Positions 34,132 through 44,290 of a stretch of 64,000 bases of DNA are shown piece after piece (position 1 is the first letter of the stretch; the number at the start of each line of letters is the position of its first letter). This DNA is from Sneathiella sp. HT1-7 (GTDB lineage Bacteria > Pseudomonadota > Alphaproteobacteria > Sneathiellales > Sneathiellaceae): the NCBI RefSeq assembly GCF_020731145.1, contig NZ_JAJFZN010000004.1:186001-250000 (forward strand), in the 5' to 3' direction. Under the pieces are notes generated by a model. That model did no database searches. It saw nothing but the letters and a program-made list of their open reading frames with translations, and was not told the origin of the DNA. Position numbers and translations under genes: made by a program.

Positions 34132-35118
34132 ATGGTAAAGAAATCGGCGCGTAATTTTATTTTCTCTTTGGTCGGCATTTTCTTAGTTGCTATTTCAACA
34201 CCGAGCTTTGCGGCGCAAGAACCGTTCGACCAATGGCTGCCCAAGTTGAAGGCTGAAGCGCGGGAAAACGGCATCAGCCAGGCAACAATTGATGAGGCTT
34301 TCGCCAACGTCAAGCTGATCGAGAAAGTCGTCAAGCTGGACCGCAAGCAGCCCGAAACCGTCCAGACTTTTCAGGAATATATGGCGCAACGCCTGCCAAA
34401 ATCTCTCGTTGATTCCGGCAAGGCCATGCTTAACCAAAACCGCGCCCTGCTAGAAGAGGTGGGTCGTAAATTCGGTGTACAGCCCCGCTTTATTGTTGCG
34501 CTTTGGGGGGTCGAAACCCGCTATGGCAAGTATACTGGCGGCTTCAGCGTGATCGATGCGCTTACAACATTGGCCTATGATAATCGCCGTGCCGCCTATT
34601 TCAGAAAAGAGTTGCTGCTTGCGCTCAAAATTCTTGATGAAAATCATATTGCCCTTGCAGATATGAAAGGCTCTTGGGCCGGGGCAATGGGACAGTCCCA
34701 GTTCATGCCGTCTAGCTTCGTCAATTTCGCTGTTGACCATGATGAAGACGGCCGTCGCGATATCTGGACAACAAAGGCCGATGTCTTTGCCTCTGCCGCC
34801 AATTATCTGTCGCAGTCAGGGTGGAAGTATGACCAGACATGGGGCAGGGAGGTCCGGTTACCAAAAGACTTTGACCTCTCCCTAGTCGATTTAAAAATCG
34901 CCAAACCCATGGATGAGTGGGAAACTCTCGGCGTGACCAAGGCCGACGGCAGCCCGCTCCCGTCTCGCCAGCTTGTTGGGTCACTGGTACAGCCCAAGGG
35001 TGGGAACGGGCAGACCTTTCTAGTTTATAATAATTACCGGACAATCCTGAAATGGAACAGGTCAACTTATTTTGCGATGTCCGTCGGCCAGCTCGCTGAT
35101 CTGATCGGAGACGGGTAA
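34132..35118 (+). CDS. mltB: lytic murein transglycosylase B
   Basis: A 328-residue periplasmic protein with a signal peptide ending AISTPSFAAQ. The catalytic Glu lies in WGVETRYG, and GQSQFMPSSF is typical of the SLT_2 (MltB) family. It cleaves the glycan strands of peptidoglycan, forming anhydro ends. It stands next to rlpA and a DD-carboxypeptidase gene, a common alphaproteobacterial arrangement, and is the first core gene right of the island. Confidence 0.93.
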   Translation: MVKKSARNFIFSLVGIFLVAISTPSFAAQEPFDQWLPKLKAEARENGISQATIDEAFANVKLIEKVVKLDRKQPETVQTFQEYMAQRLPKSLVDSGKAMLNQNRALLEEVGRKFGVQPRFIVALWGVETRYGKYTGGFSVIDALTTLAYDNRRAAYFRKELLLALKILDENHIALADMKGSWAGAMGQSQFMPSSFVNFAVDHDEDGRRDIWTTKADVFASAANYLSQSGWKYDQTWGREVRLPKDFDLSLVDLKIAKPMDEWETLGVTKADGSPLPSRQLVGSLVQPKGGNGQTFLVYNNYRTILKWNRSTYFAMSVGQLADLIGDG

Positions 35119-35154
35119 ATGTTTGTTAAGCGTAGCGTAAAAGGTGTCAGTAAC

Positions 35155-36156
35155 ATGAGAAAATTATTCCCCAACGCCGGAATTCTGACCATTCTTGCAA
35201 CAACACTACTGATCGGCGGCTGCTCCGAGGTTAATCTGCTCAGCTATGGGGCAAAAAAATATCATGCCTCCCATGACAAAAACAGTTCTACCGTCGACAA
35301 CAAAGGTATTGATCGTGGCGTGCCCAAGCTTGGCAGCCCCTATGAAGTCGCAGGCGTCTGGTATTACCCAAAGGTGGATAACGGCTATGACGAAACCGGC
35401 ATTGCCTCCTGGTACGGGGAGCCGTTCCACGGTCGCAAGACCGCCAACGGTGCGGTCTACGACATGCATAAACTCACCGCTGCCCATAAAACGCTGCCCC
35501 TGCCAACGGATGTACGAGTAACGAACCTTGAAAATGGGCGCTCCATAATCGTCACGGTCAATGACCGCGGCCCGTTTGCCCATTCGCGCATCATTGATAT
35601 GTCATACCGCGGGGCGCAGCTTCTTGGGATGGTGGAGAAGGGGACTGCAAAGGTCCGCGTTCAGGTCATTAACGGAGGCGGCGACCTGGATCAGTCTATT
35701 ATCGCCAAGCCAACAACCCCTGTGAGTGAGAAAAATAACGTTGCCGCTGCGCCTCAGGCCAAGATAGTTTCAGGCACCCTTGCGCCGCCGCCAAATATCA
35801 AGGCGGCACCACTGCCAAAACTGGAAACACTTCCGGCGCCAGCAAAGCCAACAACCGAAACTCAACTCGCGTCGGCCTCTGCTTACAGCGCTCCGTCACC
35901 TATTGTGAGTGCCGCTCCCATCACTGAAAGTGAGATTTTTATTCAGGCCGGCGCGTTTGTCGATTATAACAACGCCAATGTTTTGAGCGCGCGGCTTTCA
36001 ACGATGGGGCCGACGAAGGTCAGTCAAGTTCTGGTAAACGGTCAGGATTTTTATCGTGTCCGTGTAGGTCCCGTTCAGGACATTGCCAGGGCGGACCAGG
36101 TTCTGGAAAATCTAATTAATACCGGTCATACGGATGCCCGGATTATTATCGAGTAA
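35155..36156 (+). CDS. rlpA: RlpA-family lytic transglycosylase with SPOR domain
   Basis: A 333-residue lipoprotein from the ATG at 35155 (aaaggtg upstream); a start at 35119 would add 12 residues before the signal peptide. The lipobox is LIGGC. The double-psi beta-barrel shows GIASWYGEPFHGRKTANGA with the catalytic region and VNDRGPF, and a SPOR domain for septal peptidoglycan lies at the C-terminus (about 255-333: IFIQAGAF, YRVRVGP). It acts in the periplasm at the division site. It begins right after mltB. Confidence 0.9.
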   Translation: MRKLFPNAGILTILATTLLIGGCSEVNLLSYGAKKYHASHDKNSSTVDNKGIDRGVPKLGSPYEVAGVWYYPKVDNGYDETGIASWYGEPFHGRKTANGAVYDMHKLTAAHKTLPLPTDVRVTNLENGRSIIVTVNDRGPFAHSRIIDMSYRGAQLLGMVEKGTAKVRVQVINGGGDLDQSIIAKPTTPVSEKNNVAAAPQAKIVSGTLAPPPNIKAAPLPKLETLPAPAKPTTETQLASASAYSAPSPIVSAAPITESEIFIQAGAFVDYNNANVLSARLSTMGPTKVSQVLVNGQDFYRVRVGPVQDIARADQVLENLINTGHTDARIIIE

Positions 36157-36253
36157 GCGGCCATAAACTGGTCAAATTACCGCATTAGGACATAAATTCG
36201 TTTATCGAATGCTCCCTGCCGAGCCAGCGATAAGAATAAGACAAACTGAAAGC

Positions 36254-37417
36254 ATGAGTGCGATGACACACAGGACCTCACCAACAGGATTTTTCTCCGC
36301 CCTTTTCCTATGCCTGACGCTCTTTGCAGGCAGCACTTTAGCCCAAAGCATTGAGACCCCGGCGCGGGAAGCATTCGTCTTTGATTTGAACACGGGCGCG
36401 GTACTCCTTGAGAAAAATGCTGATGAGTTGATGCCGCCAGCCTCCATGAGCAAACTGATGACGGTGACAATGGTATTTGAGCGCCTGAAAGAAGGCTCTC
36501 TCAAGCTTGATGATACACTGCCCGTTAGTGAGAAAGCCTGGAAAAAGGGCGGCTCAAAGATGTTTGTCGAGGTGGATACACGGGTTGCCGTTAGTGATTT
36601 ACTGCGCGGGATTATCGTTCAGTCCGGAAATGACGCCTGTATCGTGGTTGCCGAAGGGCTTGGCGGATCCGAGGAGGGCTTTGCGGAGGCCATGACATCC
36701 AGGGCGCGGGAGCTTGGTCTTGAAAAAAGCACCTTCCGGAACGCGACCGGCTGGCCGGATCCGAACCACAAGATGACAGCGCGTGAACTTGGTTTGCTGG
36801 CAAAGCATATCATTCAGGATTTCCCGGAATACTATCCGATTTTTGCCGAAAAAGACTTCACTTTCAGCGAGATCAAACAGGGCAACCGCAATCCGCTTTT
36901 ATATAAAAACAATGGATCTGACGGCCTCAAAACCGGCCATACCGAAGAATCCGGCTACGGCCTTGTTGGATCGGCGGAACGGGACGGGCGACGTATTGTT
37001 GTTGTTGTGAATGGGCTTGAAAATGCCAAGGCGCGCAGCAGAGAATCCGAACGGCTGATGGAATGGGCCTTTCGCGAATTCAATAACTACGCTCTCTTCA
37101 AAACTGGCGATATTGTCGATAATGCGCGGGTCTGGCTCGGGAACGAAGATACAGTTCCACTCACTGTGGAATCTGATTTGACTGTCACTCTCTCACGGGC
37201 GGAACGGAAATCCATGACGGTCAAAGTCGTGTATAACGAGCCGATCCCGGCACCGATTATCAAGGGAACACCTGTGGCCCAGCTTGTCGTTGAAGGCCCC
37301 GAAATTGAAACGATAACGGTTCCACTGATTGCGACAGAGGATGTGACCCGCCCCGGCGCAATCAAGCGTCTGACGTCGGCGGTTGAGTATCTTGTTTTCG
37401 GCCCGTCCTCAAACTAG
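36254..37417 (+). CDS. D-alanyl-D-alanine carboxypeptidase (PBP5/6 type)
   Basis: A 387-residue protein from the ATG at 36254; an upstream in-frame start at 36209 precedes the signal peptide. The serine motifs are PASMSKL (catalytic Ser), SGND and LKTGHTEE. A C-terminal beta domain follows (about 285-375). It trims the terminal D-Ala from peptidoglycan stem peptides in the periplasm. tmk follows 15 bases downstream. Confidence 0.93.
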   Translation: MSAMTHRTSPTGFFSALFLCLTLFAGSTLAQSIETPAREAFVFDLNTGAVLLEKNADELMPPASMSKLMTVTMVFERLKEGSLKLDDTLPVSEKAWKKGGSKMFVEVDTRVAVSDLLRGIIVQSGNDACIVVAEGLGGSEEGFAEAMTSRARELGLEKSTFRNATGWPDPNHKMTARELGLLAKHIIQDFPEYYPIFAEKDFTFSEIKQGNRNPLLYKNNGSDGLKTGHTEESGYGLVGSAERDGRRIVVVVNGLENAKARSRESERLMEWAFREFNNYALFKTGDIVDNARVWLGNEDTVPLTVESDLTVTLSRAERKSMTVKVVYNEPIPAPIIKGTPVAQLVVEGPEIETITVPLIATEDVTRPGAIKRLTSAVEYLVFGPSSN

Positions 37418-37432
37418 GTCGAAGCAAGCAGG

Positions 37433-38074
37433 ATGCAAACGCAAAAGCGGCCAGGAAAATTCATCACGCTTGAAGGAGGGGACGGAAGCGGCAAATCCAC
37501 GCAAAGCCGTCTTCTCGCCGAATTTCTACAAGAAAAAGAGATCGACACCCTACTCACACGAGAACCGGGCGGTGCCCCGGGCGCGGACGAAATCCGGGAG
37601 CTTATTCTGACGGGAGAACCAGACAGATGGGACGCCATTGGAGAAACGCTACTTTTCTATGCCTCCCGCAGAAATCATTTGCGCCTCACAATCTGGCCAG
37701 CCCTTGACGAAGGCCGCTGGGTTATATCCGACCGCTTCGCGGATTCCACCATGGCCTATCAGGGATATGGCAATCAGTTGGGCGAAGAAGCCGTGCAGAA
37801 AATCCATGATTTCGCTGTTGGGGATTTTAAGCCGGACCTAACATTCATTTTTTCCCTGCCTGTGGAGGAGGGGCTTCAACGCACCATGGGGCGAACTCAT
37901 AACGAGGATCGTTTTGAGAAGATGGATCTTGCGTTTCACGAACGCCTCCGCGATGGATTTCAAAATATTGCACGGCAAAACCCGGATCGTTGCGTCCTTA
38001 TTGATGCGACGCGTTCCGTCGAAGACATCCAGCAGGAACTTCGCGATATCCTAACAGCGCGTCTGTTGTCGTGA
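37433..38074 (+). CDS. tmk: thymidylate kinase
   Basis: A 213-residue protein with the P-loop GGDGSGKST, the TREPGG motif and the DRFADSTMAYQGYG lid region. It phosphorylates dTMP to dTDP. Its stop overlaps the start of holB (GTGA), so the two are coupled, as in many proteobacteria. Confidence 0.96.
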   Translation: MQTQKRPGKFITLEGGDGSGKSTQSRLLAEFLQEKEIDTLLTREPGGAPGADEIRELILTGEPDRWDAIGETLLFYASRRNHLRLTIWPALDEGRWVISDRFADSTMAYQGYGNQLGEEAVQKIHDFAVGDFKPDLTFIFSLPVEEGLQRTMGRTHNEDRFEKMDLAFHERLRDGFQNIARQNPDRCVLIDATRSVEDIQQELRDILTARLLS

Positions 38075-39171
38075 CTGACTTACCGCAATCTGACAAACTC
38101 GATGGTTATCCCCACCCGCGGGATACTACTCATCTTATTGGTCATGAAGAGGCAGAGGAGCGCTTTCTCGATAATTTCATGAGTGGGCGCTTTCATCACG
38201 CATGGCTGATCACCGGTGCGAGGGGCGTCGGCAAGGCCACCTTCGCCTATCGCGCGGCAAAGTTTCTCTTAAGTCAGCAAGCAGGCGGAGGTGGGGGGCT
38301 GTTTGGCCCGCCCGAGACCCTCGACGTGCCAGAGGACGATCCGGCGCTTGCGTTGATGCATGCAGGATCGCACCCGGGCCTTGCAGTGCTCCGGCGGCAG
38401 TATGATACCAAGGGAAAGAAATTCTATACCGCGATCCGTGTCGATGATGTGCGCACCCTGAGCCCGTTTTTCCAGCTCACCGCCTCCGAAGGGAGTTGGC
38501 GGATTGTTATCGTTGATTCCGTGGATGATATGAACCCAAGTGCGGCCAATGCAATTTTGAAAACACTGGAAGAACCGCCGAAGAAAACTCTGTTCCTGTT
38601 ACTTTCGCACACACCGGCGGGGCTGCTCCCGACTATCCGGTCTCGCTGCCGTCAGCTCGCACTGCGTCCGCTGGATGACGCCAATATGAGAAAAGTTCTG
38701 GCGCCGCATTGTGAGACACTGTCGCCGGAACAACTTGATATGCTACTGACCCTCTCGGAAGGAAGTCCTGGAAAGGCACTTCGTCTGCTGGAGGCAGGAG
38801 GGCTTGAAATCTTTACTGCTCTTCTCGATATCTTTAAGGAATATCCCCGTCTTGATGCCGAAAAACTACATGCCCTTGCAGATAAAAGCGGCCTGAAAGA
38901 TGGAGAGACCAGATACCGGAGTGTGTGCGAGATTTATCCCTGGTGGCTGACCCGTCTTGTGCGTGCCGCCAGTGAGGATTTTGCGGGCAATAATCTTATA
39001 GCTGGCGAAGCGGAAATCATGAAACAGATGATCTCCCGCCATTCTCCCTCTGACTGGGCGCAGCTTTGGGAAAAAGGGAATGAGTTGATCAAAAGAGCGG
39101 ATTCAATCAATCTCGACCGCAAACAGGTTGTGCTCAACCTGTTTTTAAATGTAGAACGCATGGGCAGATAA
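38071..39171 (+). CDS. holB: DNA polymerase III subunit delta'
   Basis: A 366-residue AAA+ protein starting with GTG. The GARGVGKATFAYRAA P-loop is present, as expected for a clamp loader subunit. NPSAANAILKTLEEPP and the SRCRQL arginine-finger region are conserved. It is part of the clamp loader at the replication fork. tatD follows. Confidence 0.93.
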   Translation: MTDLPQSDKLDGYPHPRDTTHLIGHEEAEERFLDNFMSGRFHHAWLITGARGVGKATFAYRAAKFLLSQQAGGGGGLFGPPETLDVPEDDPALALMHAGSHPGLAVLRRQYDTKGKKFYTAIRVDDVRTLSPFFQLTASEGSWRIVIVDSVDDMNPSAANAILKTLEEPPKKTLFLLLSHTPAGLLPTIRSRCRQLALRPLDDANMRKVLAPHCETLSPEQLDMLLTLSEGSPGKALRLLEAGGLEIFTALLDIFKEYPRLDAEKLHALADKSGLKDGETRYRSVCEIYPWWLTRLVRAASEDFAGNNLIAGEAEIMKQMISRHSPSDWAQLWEKGNELIKRADSINLDRKQVVLNLFLNVERMGR

Positions 39172-39195
39172 AACCAAAAACGGTGCGGATAGTTG

Positions 39196-39981
39196 ATGTT
39201 AGTCGATAGCCATTGCCATTTAAATTTTGAACAGCTCTCCAGCCAGCTTGACGATGTCGTTGCACGGGCGAGGGAGGTCGGGGTCGGCCATATGCTGACC
39301 ATCGGCACGAAGCTGCGTGAGTTTGAAGCGGTGCGCGCCATTGCCGAGCGGTATGACGATATCCATTGTTCCGTCGGTGTGCATCCGCATGAGGCCGAAA
39401 GCGAAGGCGATGAGGTCACGGCAGCGAAGTTGATCGAGCTGGCATCGCATCCGAAAGTTGTCGGAATAGGCGAAACGGGCCTTGATTATTTCTATGAACA
39501 TGCTCCGCGGGAACTCCAGAAAAAATCCTTCCGACTGCATATCGAAGCCGCACGCGAAACCGGCCTGCCAATCATTGTGCATACGCGCGATGCCGATGCG
39601 GATACCGTTAACATTTTGCACGAAGAGTACGAGAAGGGGCCTTTCACAGGGGTTATCCATTGCTTTAGCTCAGGCTGGGAAGTCGCAGAGAAATCTATGG
39701 AAATTGGGTTTTATATCTCCATTTCCGGGATAGTGACCTTCAAACCCGCGGATGAACTCCGTGGTCATGTTCGCAACATACCTGTCGAGAAATTATTGGT
39801 CGAAACGGATAGCCCGTATCTTGCACCGGTTCCCAAACGTGGCAAGACGAATGAACCATCCTTCGTTGCCCATACGGCGGCGAAAGTCGCAGAACTAAAG
39901 GGGCTCGACCCGGATCAGCTCGCCGCCATCACGACTGAAAATTTCTTTAACCTTTTCAATAAGATAGAGCGGAAACTTTAA
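39196..39981 (+). CDS. tatD: TatD-family metal-dependent DNase
   Basis: A 261-residue protein from the ATG at 39196; the TTG at 39193 is less likely. The metal ligands are DSHCHL, GETGLD, IVHTRDAD, CFSSG and TDSPYLAPVP, as in TatD/YcfH. It is thought to act as a 3'-5' exonuclease or general nuclease. Its stop overlaps the ATG of the next gene by one base. Confidence 0.93.
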   Translation: MLVDSHCHLNFEQLSSQLDDVVARAREVGVGHMLTIGTKLREFEAVRAIAERYDDIHCSVGVHPHEAESEGDEVTAAKLIELASHPKVVGIGETGLDYFYEHAPRELQKKSFRLHIEAARETGLPIIVHTRDADADTVNILHEEYEKGPFTGVIHCFSSGWEVAEKSMEIGFYISISGIVTFKPADELRGHVRNIPVEKLLVETDSPYLAPVPKRGKTNEPSFVAHTAAKVAELKGLDPDQLAAITTENFFNLFNKIERKL

Positions 39982-40739
39982 TGGAAGTGACAATATTAGG
40001 TTGCGGCACCTCCGGCGGGGTGCCTCGCATCGGAAATGATTGGGGTGCCTGCGATCCAAATGAGCCTAAAAATCGCCGCCGTCGCTGTTCCATTCTGGTC
40101 AAGGAAAAAGACACAACTGTTCTGATCGACACATCACCGGATATCCGTGAGCAACTTCTCGATGCGGATATTGGTAAACTTGACGGCGTTGTCTGGACCC
40201 ATGAGCATGCCGATCAGTGCCACGGGATCGACGAGCTTCGTGTACTCGCTATTCGCAACCGCGAACGCGTTAACGTTTGGAGTGACCAGAAGACACTCGA
40301 TATCCTGATGACACGATTTGATTATTGCTTCCGGCAAGAAGGCAAAAATCCATATCCCGCCATATTGCAGGAGCATTATATTAACGGGCCGTTCAGTATC
40401 GGCGACATCGACTTTATTCCGTTCGATCAGGATCACGGCAGTATCACAAGTCTTGGCTTTCGCATGGGTGCCATCGGCTATTCAAATGATCTTGTTAATC
40501 TTGATGATCGAGGATTTGAAATCCTTAATGGCGTTGATACATGGATCGTCGATGCGATGCGCTATACGCCGCATCCAACGCATGTAAATCTTGAAACAGC
40601 GCTTGAATGGATTGAGCGCCTGAAACCACGGCGCGCAATCTTAACGAATATGCATGTGGATCTGGATTACCAAACATTGATCAAGGAATTGCCTGACGGT
40701 GTCGAGCCAGCCTATGACGGCATGGTGATCTCTGTATAA
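39981..40739 (+). CDS. MBL-fold hydrolase (PhnP-like)
   Basis: A 252-residue metallo-beta-lactamase-fold protein. The metal motif is THEHADQCHG, with LGCGTSGGVPRIG at the N-terminus, a feature of PhnP-type phosphodiesterases and related MBL proteins that follow tatD in many alphaproteobacteria. The Cys-containing CRRR-like segment near residue 35 (RRRRCSI) is also typical. The substrate is unknown. Confidence 0.85.
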   Translation: MEVTILGCGTSGGVPRIGNDWGACDPNEPKNRRRRCSILVKEKDTTVLIDTSPDIREQLLDADIGKLDGVVWTHEHADQCHGIDELRVLAIRNRERVNVWSDQKTLDILMTRFDYCFRQEGKNPYPAILQEHYINGPFSIGDIDFIPFDQDHGSITSLGFRMGAIGYSNDLVNLDDRGFEILNGVDTWIVDAMRYTPHPTHVNLETALEWIERLKPRRAILTNMHVDLDYQTLIKELPDGVEPAYDGMVISV

Positions 40740-40807
40740 GAAAACATACCCTTATTTTCAGCGCGCTCAGCGTACGAGACGCTCCCTTGTATCGACGAAC
40801 CCCCTCA

Positions 40808-40850
40808 AAATGGGGCCTTAAAAGCCCCCCGGCCTGTAGGAGCCCCATTT
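40808..40850. terminator. hairpin between convergent genes
   Basis: AAATGGGGC (40808-40816) and GCCCCATTT (40842-40850) form a perfect 9-bp stem with a 25-base loop, between the MBL hydrolase gene and recX, which converge here. There is no long T-run, so a classic intrinsic terminator is not certain. Confidence 0.35.
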
Positions 40851-40956
40851 ATCCCTATCCAATATTTTCCATAATATATATTATGCGTAAAATTGATATT
40901 TGGATAAATACTGCATTCCGCCGCCCTCTTCAGAGAATTATTTAAATGGCACGCAG

Positions 40957-41544
40957 TTATTCTTCGCCATAGATAATGGTTTCTATAACATCAACGCTCT
41001 CGGCATCAATCACCAGCGTCGCGACATCAAAAGAAAATCCCTGTCGTGCAAGTGATGCCAGTTCCTTGTTACGGCGCTCGCCCCGTGTCTCTTCCGATTT
41101 ATACGGCCCGAACCGCCTTCGTTTCACAAACCGCGCTGCGGCCCGTCTATCGAGCTCGTTCCTGTTATCTCCAAGCGCATCGAGCGCCCGCGCCTGATCG
41201 GCGTCCGAAAACGCCATCTCCTGCAATTTGAGGCCGATCTGGGCAATTGACCGCCCCTCCCGTGCCATTATCCGTGCCTTGCTAGCGGCAAATTCAGCAT
41301 CATTGATAAAGCCGGCCTTGATCATATCCGCGACGACCTTCGCAATATCCTCTGTCAGTTTTTCCTCCGACAGATCAAAATGCTCCAACTGCGGCGCGGC
41401 TTTATTCCGCAGATGCCGTGCCATTTTATGGCTTGTCGCCGGAAATCGGTTCAAATAGCGGAGCGCCTGATCCCGCAACCATTTCGGCGTCGGTTCAACC
41501 GGCTTTCGGGGACGTTTTTCTTTCGCCTTTTTCTCTTCAGTCAT
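40957..41544 (-). CDS. recX: regulatory protein RecX
   Basis: A 195-residue, strongly charged protein with the three-helix repeats of RecX (DQALRYLNRFPATSHKMARHL, then INDAEFAASKARIMAREG, then RFGPY). RecX limits RecA filament growth. A recA gene is not adjacent here. Good match in length and pattern. Confidence 0.85.
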   Translation of the reverse strand: MTEEKKAKEKRPRKPVEPTPKWLRDQALRYLNRFPATSHKMARHLRNKAAPQLEHFDLSEEKLTEDIAKVVADMIKAGFINDAEFAASKARIMAREGRSIAQIGLKLQEMAFSDADQARALDALGDNRNELDRRAAARFVKRRRFGPYKSEETRGERRNKELASLARQGFSFDVATLVIDAESVDVIETIIYGEE

Positions 41545-41650
41545 CCAAAACTCGATTATTTCGTCAGTTTTCGCATGTTACTTATGGCCAGAGCCAAAGG
41601 AAATCCTTTAAACTTCACTTCTCTTGAAGTTTTAGCGCGAAAGACTCTGC

Positions 41651-42475
41651 ATGTCCGAAAATAAGGCATCCACCCCGATCGACCAACTCCTTGATATTAT
41701 GTCTAAATTACGCAATCCGGATGGAGGGTGTCCGTGGGACTTGGAACAGAATTTCGAAACCATCGCCCCCCACACAATCGAGGAAGCCTATGAGGTTGCG
41801 GAGGCTATTGCAAAAAACGATATGACTGAGTTGAAAGATGAACTTGGCGATTTAATGTTTCAGGTGGTGTTTTATGCGCAAATGGCAAAGGAGGCCGGTG
41901 ATTTTGACTTCAACGACGTGATTGCCGCCATATCGGAAAAGATGATCCGCCGCCACCCCCATGTATTCGGCAATGCCGATATCGCGACAGCAGAAGCGCA
42001 AACGACGGCCTGGGAAGAAACAAAGGCGCAGGAGCGGGCGGAGAAAGGAAAAAACTCCAATAAAGCCCCTTCTGCCCTTGATGGCGTTGCCAAGGCCCTA
42101 CCCGCCCTGACCCGCGCCGTAAAGCTACAGAAGCGCGCGGCACGCGTTGGTTTCGACTGGCCTTCCATTGCGCCGGTATTTGATAAAATCGAAGAAGAAC
42201 TCGGCGAACTTCGGACGGAGATCGACACGAACGGCGGCCATGACCGTATTGCCGAGGAATATGGCGATCTGCTTTTTGTGCTCGCCAATCTGGGACGACA
42301 TCTCGATCTTGAGCCGGAAACCGTCCTGAGAGCCGCAAATCGAAAATTTATACGACGCTTTCAATTTGTTGAACAACGGATTGAAAATAAAGGAAAAATA
42401 CTAGAAGAATGCAGCCTTGAGGAATTGGATAGCGTCTGGAATGAAATTCGTTCGGAGGACAAATTAAATCAATAA
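41651..42475 (+). CDS. mazG: nucleoside triphosphate pyrophosphohydrolase MazG
   Basis: A 274-residue protein with tandem MazG domains. The first has LRNPDGGCPWDLEQ and EEAYEVAEAI plus ELGDLMFQVVF; the second has EEELGELRTEI and EEYGDLLFVLANL. It hydrolyses non-canonical NTPs and limits (p)ppGpp. It converges with hflX, with ten bases between the stops. Confidence 0.95.
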   Translation: MSENKASTPIDQLLDIMSKLRNPDGGCPWDLEQNFETIAPHTIEEAYEVAEAIAKNDMTELKDELGDLMFQVVFYAQMAKEAGDFDFNDVIAAISEKMIRRHPHVFGNADIATAEAQTTAWEETKAQERAEKGKNSNKAPSALDGVAKALPALTRAVKLQKRAARVGFDWPSIAPVFDKIEEELGELRTEIDTNGGHDRIAEEYGDLLFVLANLGRHLDLEPETVLRAANRKFIRRFQFVEQRIENKGKILEECSLEELDSVWNEIRSEDKLNQ

Positions 42476-42485
42476 AACCAGATCA

Positions 42486-43799
42486 TTAAGCCTGATCTTT
42501 AAGAATTTTCTCTAACCTGCCCAGATTTTCCGGCGAAAACTTCGCTTCGATATGCACTTTGTCATCCCTGTCCGCTCGTTCAAGCACTGTCCCATGTCGG
42601 TAGATCCAGGAGAGCGTCGCCCCGTCTTCGGCTGGGATATCAAGCTCCATTATTTTCTGCTTCGCTGTCAGCTTCTCTTCAATAAGCGCGAGGAAAGCTG
42701 GGGTTCCCTCACCTGTCACGGCGGAAATGGCAACCTGCCCTTCCTCTCGCGCGACACTGTTGAAAAGTTTCTCACGCGCGTCTTCGTCCAGAATGTCGAT
42801 CTTGTTCAGAATTTCCAGATAGCTGCCCGTATCATCCGTATCAACGCCGAGCCTCTCCAATACATCAAGTACATCCTGCCGCTGAGCGCCCGTGTCAATA
42901 TGGGTAATATCTCGCACATGGACAATCAGGTCCGCCTCCAGCACCTCTTCCAAAGTCGCACGAAATGCCGCCACAAGCTCTGTCGGCAAATCGGAGATGA
43001 ATCCCACTGTGTCAGAAAGAATCACCGGTTGCCCGCCGGGCAGGGTAATCTTTCTCATTGTTGGATCAAGGGTGGCGAAAAGTAAATCCTCCGCAAATAC
43101 ATCCGATTCCGTCATGCGGTTAAACAGCGTTGATTTTCCGGCATTGGTATAGCCGACAAGAGCAACGATGGGATAAGGAACCTTTTTACGCTTGGCGCGG
43201 TGCAGTTCACGGGTCTGGACAACGGAATTGAGTTGTCTCTTGATCTTGGTGATCCGCTCGTCGATCAGGCGCCGGTCGATTTCAAGCTGGGATTCACCCG
43301 GACCACCGATAAAGCTCAGGGAACCACGCTGTCGTTCCAGATGGGTCCAGGACCGCACCAAACGGGTGCGCTGATAACTAAGATGGGCAAGCTCTACTTG
43401 CAACGATCCCTCGCGGGTCTGAGCCCTTTCGCCAAATATTTCGAGGATTAGCCCGGTCCGGTCGACAATTTTCACATGCCAGCGGCGTTCCAGATTGCGC
43501 TGCTGCACGGGAGTCACCGGCCCGTCGATAATAACCACATCAATTTCAGCGTTTTTGATATATGCGGCAAGCTCGGCAATTTTTCCTTCACCGAAAAGCG
43601 TTCCGGGTTTTGCCTTGGACAGGGTGATGATTTCCGAGTGCACCACATCGAGGGATATGGCAGCCGTCAAAGACACAGCCTCTTCAAGGCACCCTTGCGG
43701 ATCCCGAAGCTTGCTTTGTGTCTTTGTCTTTATATAAGGGTGCAGGACAAGCGCCGTTTCCCCTGAACGCAGGCTGTCGCGTTCCGAATTAATTTCCAT
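42486..43799 (-). CDS. hflX: GTPase HflX
   Basis: A 437-residue protein from the ATG at 43799. A longer frame with a TTG at 43859 would overlap hfq by 23 bases. The N-terminal HflX domain (with HSEIITLSKAKPGTLFGEGK and IIDGPVTPVQQRNLE) is followed by the GTPase domain (GYTNAGKSTLFNRMT, LFATLDPTMR, DTVGFI, NKID). It splits stalled ribosomes. It lies directly downstream of hfq, the classic arrangement. No clear ribosome binding site is near 43799. Confidence 0.92.
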   Translation of the reverse strand: MEINSERDSLRSGETALVLHPYIKTKTQSKLRDPQGCLEEAVSLTAAISLDVVHSEIITLSKAKPGTLFGEGKIAELAAYIKNAEIDVVIIDGPVTPVQQRNLERRWHVKIVDRTGLILEIFGERAQTREGSLQVELAHLSYQRTRLVRSWTHLERQRGSLSFIGGPGESQLEIDRRLIDERITKIKRQLNSVVQTRELHRAKRKKVPYPIVALVGYTNAGKSTLFNRMTESDVFAEDLLFATLDPTMRKITLPGGQPVILSDTVGFISDLPTELVAAFRATLEEVLEADLIVHVRDITHIDTGAQRQDVLDVLERLGVDTDDTGSYLEILNKIDILDEDAREKLFNSVAREEGQVAISAVTGEGTPAFLALIEEKLTAKQKIMELDIPAEDGATLSWIYRHGTVLERADRDDKVHIEAKFSPENLGRLEKILKDQA

Positions 43800-43836
43800 G
43801 AGTTGGATATAGGGGGCGCATGGAGATATTAAAAGA

Positions 43837-44079
43837 TCAGTTTTCTGCGTTTGGATCAAAAAGCTGAATTGGTCCGGCAGGCATTACTGTCGAAATAGCA
43901 TGTTTGTAGACAAGCTGTTCATGGCCATCACGCCGCAGCAATACGCTGAAATTATCAAACCAGCTGATAGAACCCTGAAGCTTTACACCATTAACCAGAA
44001 ACACGGTTACCGGAATTTTATCCTTGCGTACCTTGTTCAGGAAAACATCTTGTACATTCTGTGACTTCTCAGCGCCCAT
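43837..44079 (-). CDS. hfq: RNA chaperone Hfq
   Basis: An 80-residue Sm-like protein with [40 protein letters not shown] and [10 protein letters not shown], all conserved in Hfq. It binds sRNAs and mRNAs. It follows dat and precedes hflX. An A/T-rich stretch with a small hairpin (44100-44180) separates it from dat. Confidence 0.97.
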   Translation of the reverse strand: MGAEKSQNVQDVFLNKVRKDKIPVTVFLVNGVKLQGSISWFDNFSVLLRRDGHEQLVYKHAISTVMPAGPIQLFDPNAEN

Positions 44080-44290
44080 CTTGAATTATCTCTCGTCTGT
44101 CAAATCTATTCATTTTGCCTTTTGCCACCCTAGACAGGGTCGTTCTGATCGCGTTTTTAAATAAAAGGCAAAAAAGTTTCCCTGACATAAGGATTTCTCC
44201 TCTTAAACACAAGCATTATAACGCCCAAATTGCAACAAATAACGACTCTGGTACAAAAAGCACAGTTTCAACAGTATTATTTGGGAAATA

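Noticed and set aside
44110-44180. Small hairpins between dat and hfq, considered as a terminator
   Set aside because: The ACCCT/AGGGT stem has only five base pairs and no T-run in a useful position.
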